DNA of 7,675 nucleotides from Actinomycetota bacterium (GTDB lineage Bacteria > Actinomycetota > Actinomycetes > JACCUZ01), in contig JAVEDA010000508.1 in NCBI GenBank assembly GCA_030841195.1, positions 1 through 7,675 of the forward strand. The letters are read 5' to 3'. Below the pieces are notes generated by a model, which was not told where the DNA came from, made no database searches, and saw nothing but the letters and a program-made list of their open reading frames with translations. Within the stretch, counting starts at the first letter, position 1; every line of letters starts with the position of its first letter. The position numbers and the translations under genes were made by a program. Below, in pieces: positions 5,665 through 7,675 of the stretch.

Positions 5665-7035
5665 TTAGCTAGCGGTGGCCGGCGGGATGTTCTGGTTGAG
5701 CCGGAACAGGTTGGCCGGGTCGTAGGTCGCCTTGATCGCGGCCAGCCGGTCCCAGGTCGCCCCGGGGTAGGCGGCGCGGACCCGCTCCGGTCCCTCGTCG
5801 TACACGAAGTTCACGTACGCGCCGGCGTCGCCCTGGTGCAGGTCGGCGACCAGGTCCTCGACCCAGCGCCGGCGACGGGGCAGGTCGTCCACGCCGTCGT
5901 AGAAGTTGGCGACGTTGACCATGATCCGGCTGGACCGGTGCGCGTAGGCGGTGGCGTCGGCCGGCACCCGGGCCACCGCACCGCCCAGCACCCGCAGCTG
6001 TGCCACCCGCATCGTCGCGTCGGAGGCGGTCAGCCGCTCGACGATCAGCGCCGCGACGTCCTCGTCGACCGAGTCCACGAACATCGTCCGGGACACGGCG
6101 GTGGGGTGGTAGTCCGGGTCGTCCGACGGATAGATCTGCCGGTACGGCATGGGCTGCACCATGTCCGCGAGCGGCTCCGTCAGCGCCCGGAACGGCGCCA
6201 TCGCGGCCTCGCCCTCGGCGACGTCACCGCTCCAGCACATGATGGCCAGGATCACCAGGCTGCCGTGCAGCTCCGCGGCGAGGAACGGCATCGGCGGGCA
6301 GTTCATCACGTTGGCGATGGTCGTCATGTCCTCGGGGGCCGCCTCCGCCGCCGCGATGAACCCGGACACCGTCTCGGCTGTGGCGGGCAGCACCAGCAGA
6401 CCGCCGACGACCTGGTCGACCTCCTGCAGCCGGAACTGGAATCGGGTCACGACCCCGAAGTTGCCGCCGCCGCCGCGGATCGCCCAGAACAGGTCGGGGT
6501 GCGACTGAGCGTCGACGCGGAGCACCTCCCCGTCGGCGGTGACGACGTCGGCCGCGATCAGGTTGTCGATGGTCAGGCCGTGCTTGCGCGCCAGGTAGCC
6601 GACGCCACCGCCCGTCGTGAGGCCGCCGAGGCCCACCGACCCGGTGTCGCCGAAGCCGACCGCGAGACCGTGCTCGGCGGTGGCGTTGGTGAACTCGACG
6701 GCGGTGAGACCCGCCTCGGCCCACGCCGTACGGCCCGCGACGTCGATGTCGATCGCGGTCATGTCGCGCAGGTCGATGACCAGGCCACCGTCGGCCGTGC
6801 CGTGGCCCGCGCCGCTGTGCCCGCCGCTGCGGACGGCGTGCTGCAGGCCGGCCTCGCGGGCGGACCGGACCGCATCGGCCACGTCGGCGTCGTCCACCGG
6901 CCGCACGATGACGGCCGGCCGCGGATCAGCGCCGCCGAGCATGATGGTGCGGGCATCGTCGTACTCGTCGTCGGCCGGGCCGATCACGCGGCCGCGGACC
7001 TGGGACTGCAGCTCCGGCAGGGAGAGCGTGGTCAT
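5665..7035 (-). CDS. FAD-binding oxidoreductase, PCMH/berberine-bridge family, 456 aa
   Basis: This is a flavin-linked oxidase or dehydrogenase of the vanillyl-alcohol-oxidase/PCMH superfamily; the substrate is unknown (sugars, alkaloid-like or polyketide compounds in relatives). The FAD domain spans about 30-205. It contains PAVIVRPVDDADVADAV (40-56), RSGGHS (69-74) with H73 as the expected 8-alpha-histidyl FAD link, GSVGLGGLTTGGGVGYLARKHG (132-153) and LFWAIRGGGGNFGVVT (182-197). A substrate domain follows, and the C-terminal BBE motif is YVNFVYDEGPERVRAAY then YDPANLFRLNQNI (407-450). The Cys that makes a second flavin bond in bicovalent relatives is replaced by D/T in GFGDTGS (T131). No signal peptide is seen, so a cytosolic protein is likely. 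The ATG at 7035 is supported by AAGGAG eight bases upstream. It diverges from the GNAT gene across 108 bases. Confidence 0.9.
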   Translation of the reverse strand: MTTLSLPELQSQVRGRVIGPADDEYDDARTIMLGGADPRPAVIVRPVDDADVADAVRSAREAGLQHAVRSGGHSGAGHGTADGGLVIDLRDMTAIDIDVAGRTAWAEAGLTAVEFTNATAEHGLAVGFGDTGSVGLGGLTTGGGVGYLARKHGLTIDNLIAADVVTADGEVLRVDAQSHPDLFWAIRGGGGNFGVVTRFQFRLQEVDQVVGGLLVLPATAETVSGFIAAAEAAPEDMTTIANVMNCPPMPFLAAELHGSLVILAIMCWSGDVAEGEAAMAPFRALTEPLADMVQPMPYRQIYPSDDPDYHPTAVSRTMFVDSVDEDVAALIVERLTASDATMRVAQLRVLGGAVARVPADATAYAHRSSRIMVNVANFYDGVDDLPRRRRWVEDLVADLHQGDAGAYVNFVYDEGPERVRAAYPGATWDRLAAIKATYDPANLFRLNQNIPPATAS

Positions 7036-7143
7036 GGCAGGGGCTCCTTAGCAAAGTCTGTCGACATCGGTCCTCGGGGACTGCGACCCTCGGAGCGACC
7101 CGAAGTCATCGAAACAGGCGGGACTGACATCGACTCCGACACC
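7036..7143. promoter_or_regulatory. Divergent intergenic region between the FAD oxidase and GNAT genes
   Basis: This 108-base gap must hold the 5' signals for both outward-facing genes. Visible elements are AAGGAG (minus strand, 7049-7044) as the ribosome binding site of the oxidase and an 8-base perfect palindrome TGTCGACA (7059-7066) that could be an operator half. No convincing -10/-35 pair is visible for either gene, and no ribosome binding site precedes the GNAT GTG at 7144. Joint regulation of the two genes is possible but not shown. Confidence 0.4.
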
Positions 7144-7659
7144 GTGATCGAGCCGGAGCAGGCGGCCGACCACCAGGCCGTACGCCGGGTGGTGGCCGCC
7201 GCGTTCGCACACCAGCCGGAGGTGGCCGACCTGGTCGAGCTGATCCGGGCCTCGCCGCAGTACGAGCCCGACCTGGCGTTGGTGGCCCGCCGCGGCGGCG
7301 ACGTGGTCGGGCACGTGATGATCAGCCACGCCGAGCTGGTCGACGGCGCCACGGCTTGGGACGTGCTGACCCTGTCGCCGCTGGCGGTGCGCCCGGACGT
7401 GCAGCGGCAGGGGGTCGGGTCGGCGCTGGTGGTCGAGGCGCTGCGGCTGGCCGACGCCACCGGCGCGGCCATGGTGACCCTCGAAGGCAGCCCGGCGTAC
7501 TACCCGCGGTTCGGGTTCCGCGACGCCCGCACGCTGGGCGTCACGATCGACCTGCCGGACTGGTCCTCGCCGGACGCCGGCCAGGTGTACCTACTCTCGG
7601 CGTACGACCCCGCGGTCCGCGGCCGGCTGGTCTACCCGCCCGCCTTCGCCGTCATCTGA
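7144..7659 (+). CDS. GNAT-family N-acetyltransferase, YhbS-like, 171 aa
   Basis: The product is a cytosolic acetyl-CoA-dependent N-acetyltransferase; the acceptor (small amine, antibiotic or protein N-terminus) cannot be read from sequence. It begins IEPEQAADHQAVRRVVAAAF (helix 1). The beta strands then include LALVARRGGDVVGHVMIS (44-61) and LSPLAVRPDVQRQGVGSALV (77-96). The latter contains the acetyl-CoA motif A, Q/RxxGxG/A (QRQGVGSAL). YYPRFGF (119-125) and VYPPAF near the C-terminus are typical of the COG3153/YhbS group. The frame is open far upstream, antisense to the oxidase, but GTG 7144 is the only standard start near the domain boundary and gives a normal family length. No ribosome binding site is visible. 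The 16 bases after the stop hold nothing recognisable. Confidence 0.85.
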   Translation: MIEPEQAADHQAVRRVVAAAFAHQPEVADLVELIRASPQYEPDLALVARRGGDVVGHVMISHAELVDGATAWDVLTLSPLAVRPDVQRQGVGSALVVEALRLADATGAAMVTLEGSPAYYPRFGFRDARTLGVTIDLPDWSSPDAGQVYLLSAYDPAVRGRLVYPPAFAVI

Positions 7660-7675
7660 CCGGGTCTACTCGCTC

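Noticed and set aside
5836..7143. Upstream part of a 607-codon plus-strand frame that ends in the acetyltransferase
   Set aside because: This part is antisense to the well-supported FAD oxidase and has low-complexity shadow composition (V/G/R/D/H-rich). Only the last 171 codons from GTG 7144 match a real family, so this is not a fusion protein.
1..7675. CRISPR arrays, tRNA/rRNA genes, transposase genes
   Set aside because: No regularly spaced direct repeats, no tRNA-like cloverleaf or rRNA sequence, and no transposase or integrase motifs were found on reading either strand.

Overview
The window is about 70% GC with strongly G/C-biased third codon positions, frequent GTG starts and a deazaflavin (F420)-type nitroreductase-family gene. 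Together these point to a high-GC actinomycete (Actinomycetota); I cannot name a genus from sequence alone. Coding density is high and the genes are mostly short independent transcription units, not one operon.

Layout: (1) bases 1-2903, plus strand: the 3' part of a large metallopeptidase-like protein whose N-terminus lies off the left edge. It has an FTP-like propeptide, an M36-like catalytic domain with an altered zinc motif, two Ig-like modules and a His/Cys-rich tail. It ends at a strong GC hairpin with a C9 run in the loop. (2) 3018-3479, plus: a truncated haemoglobin. (3) 3465-4622, minus: a 12-segment MFS transporter resembling the FLVCR/SLC49 branch, overlapping the haemoglobin tail-to-tail by 15 bases. 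(4) 4777-5217, minus: a Ddn-like F420-dependent oxidoreductase whose GTG start is fixed by a very good ribosome binding site. (5) About 5278-5484, plus: a small one-helix membrane protein whose expected start codon appears to be missing. (6) 5540-5623: an 84-bp, near-perfect long palindrome between converging genes. (7) 5665-7035, minus: an FAD-linked oxidase of the PCMH/berberine-bridge family. (8) 7144-7659, plus: a GNAT acetyltransferase (YhbS-like), divergent from the oxidase.

Functionally the window is a set of accessory redox, transport and modification genes. The possible link worth noting is the haemoglobin beside an FLVCR-like (haem/choline-family) transporter. The F420 and FAD enzymes add a redox flavour but share no transcript. 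The least ordinary signals are the HExxxH zinc motif in the peptidase, the unusual haem-pocket residues in the haemoglobin, the 84-bp palindrome, and the small membrane ORF with a ribosome binding site but no standard start. I do not see a clear multi-gene novel system.
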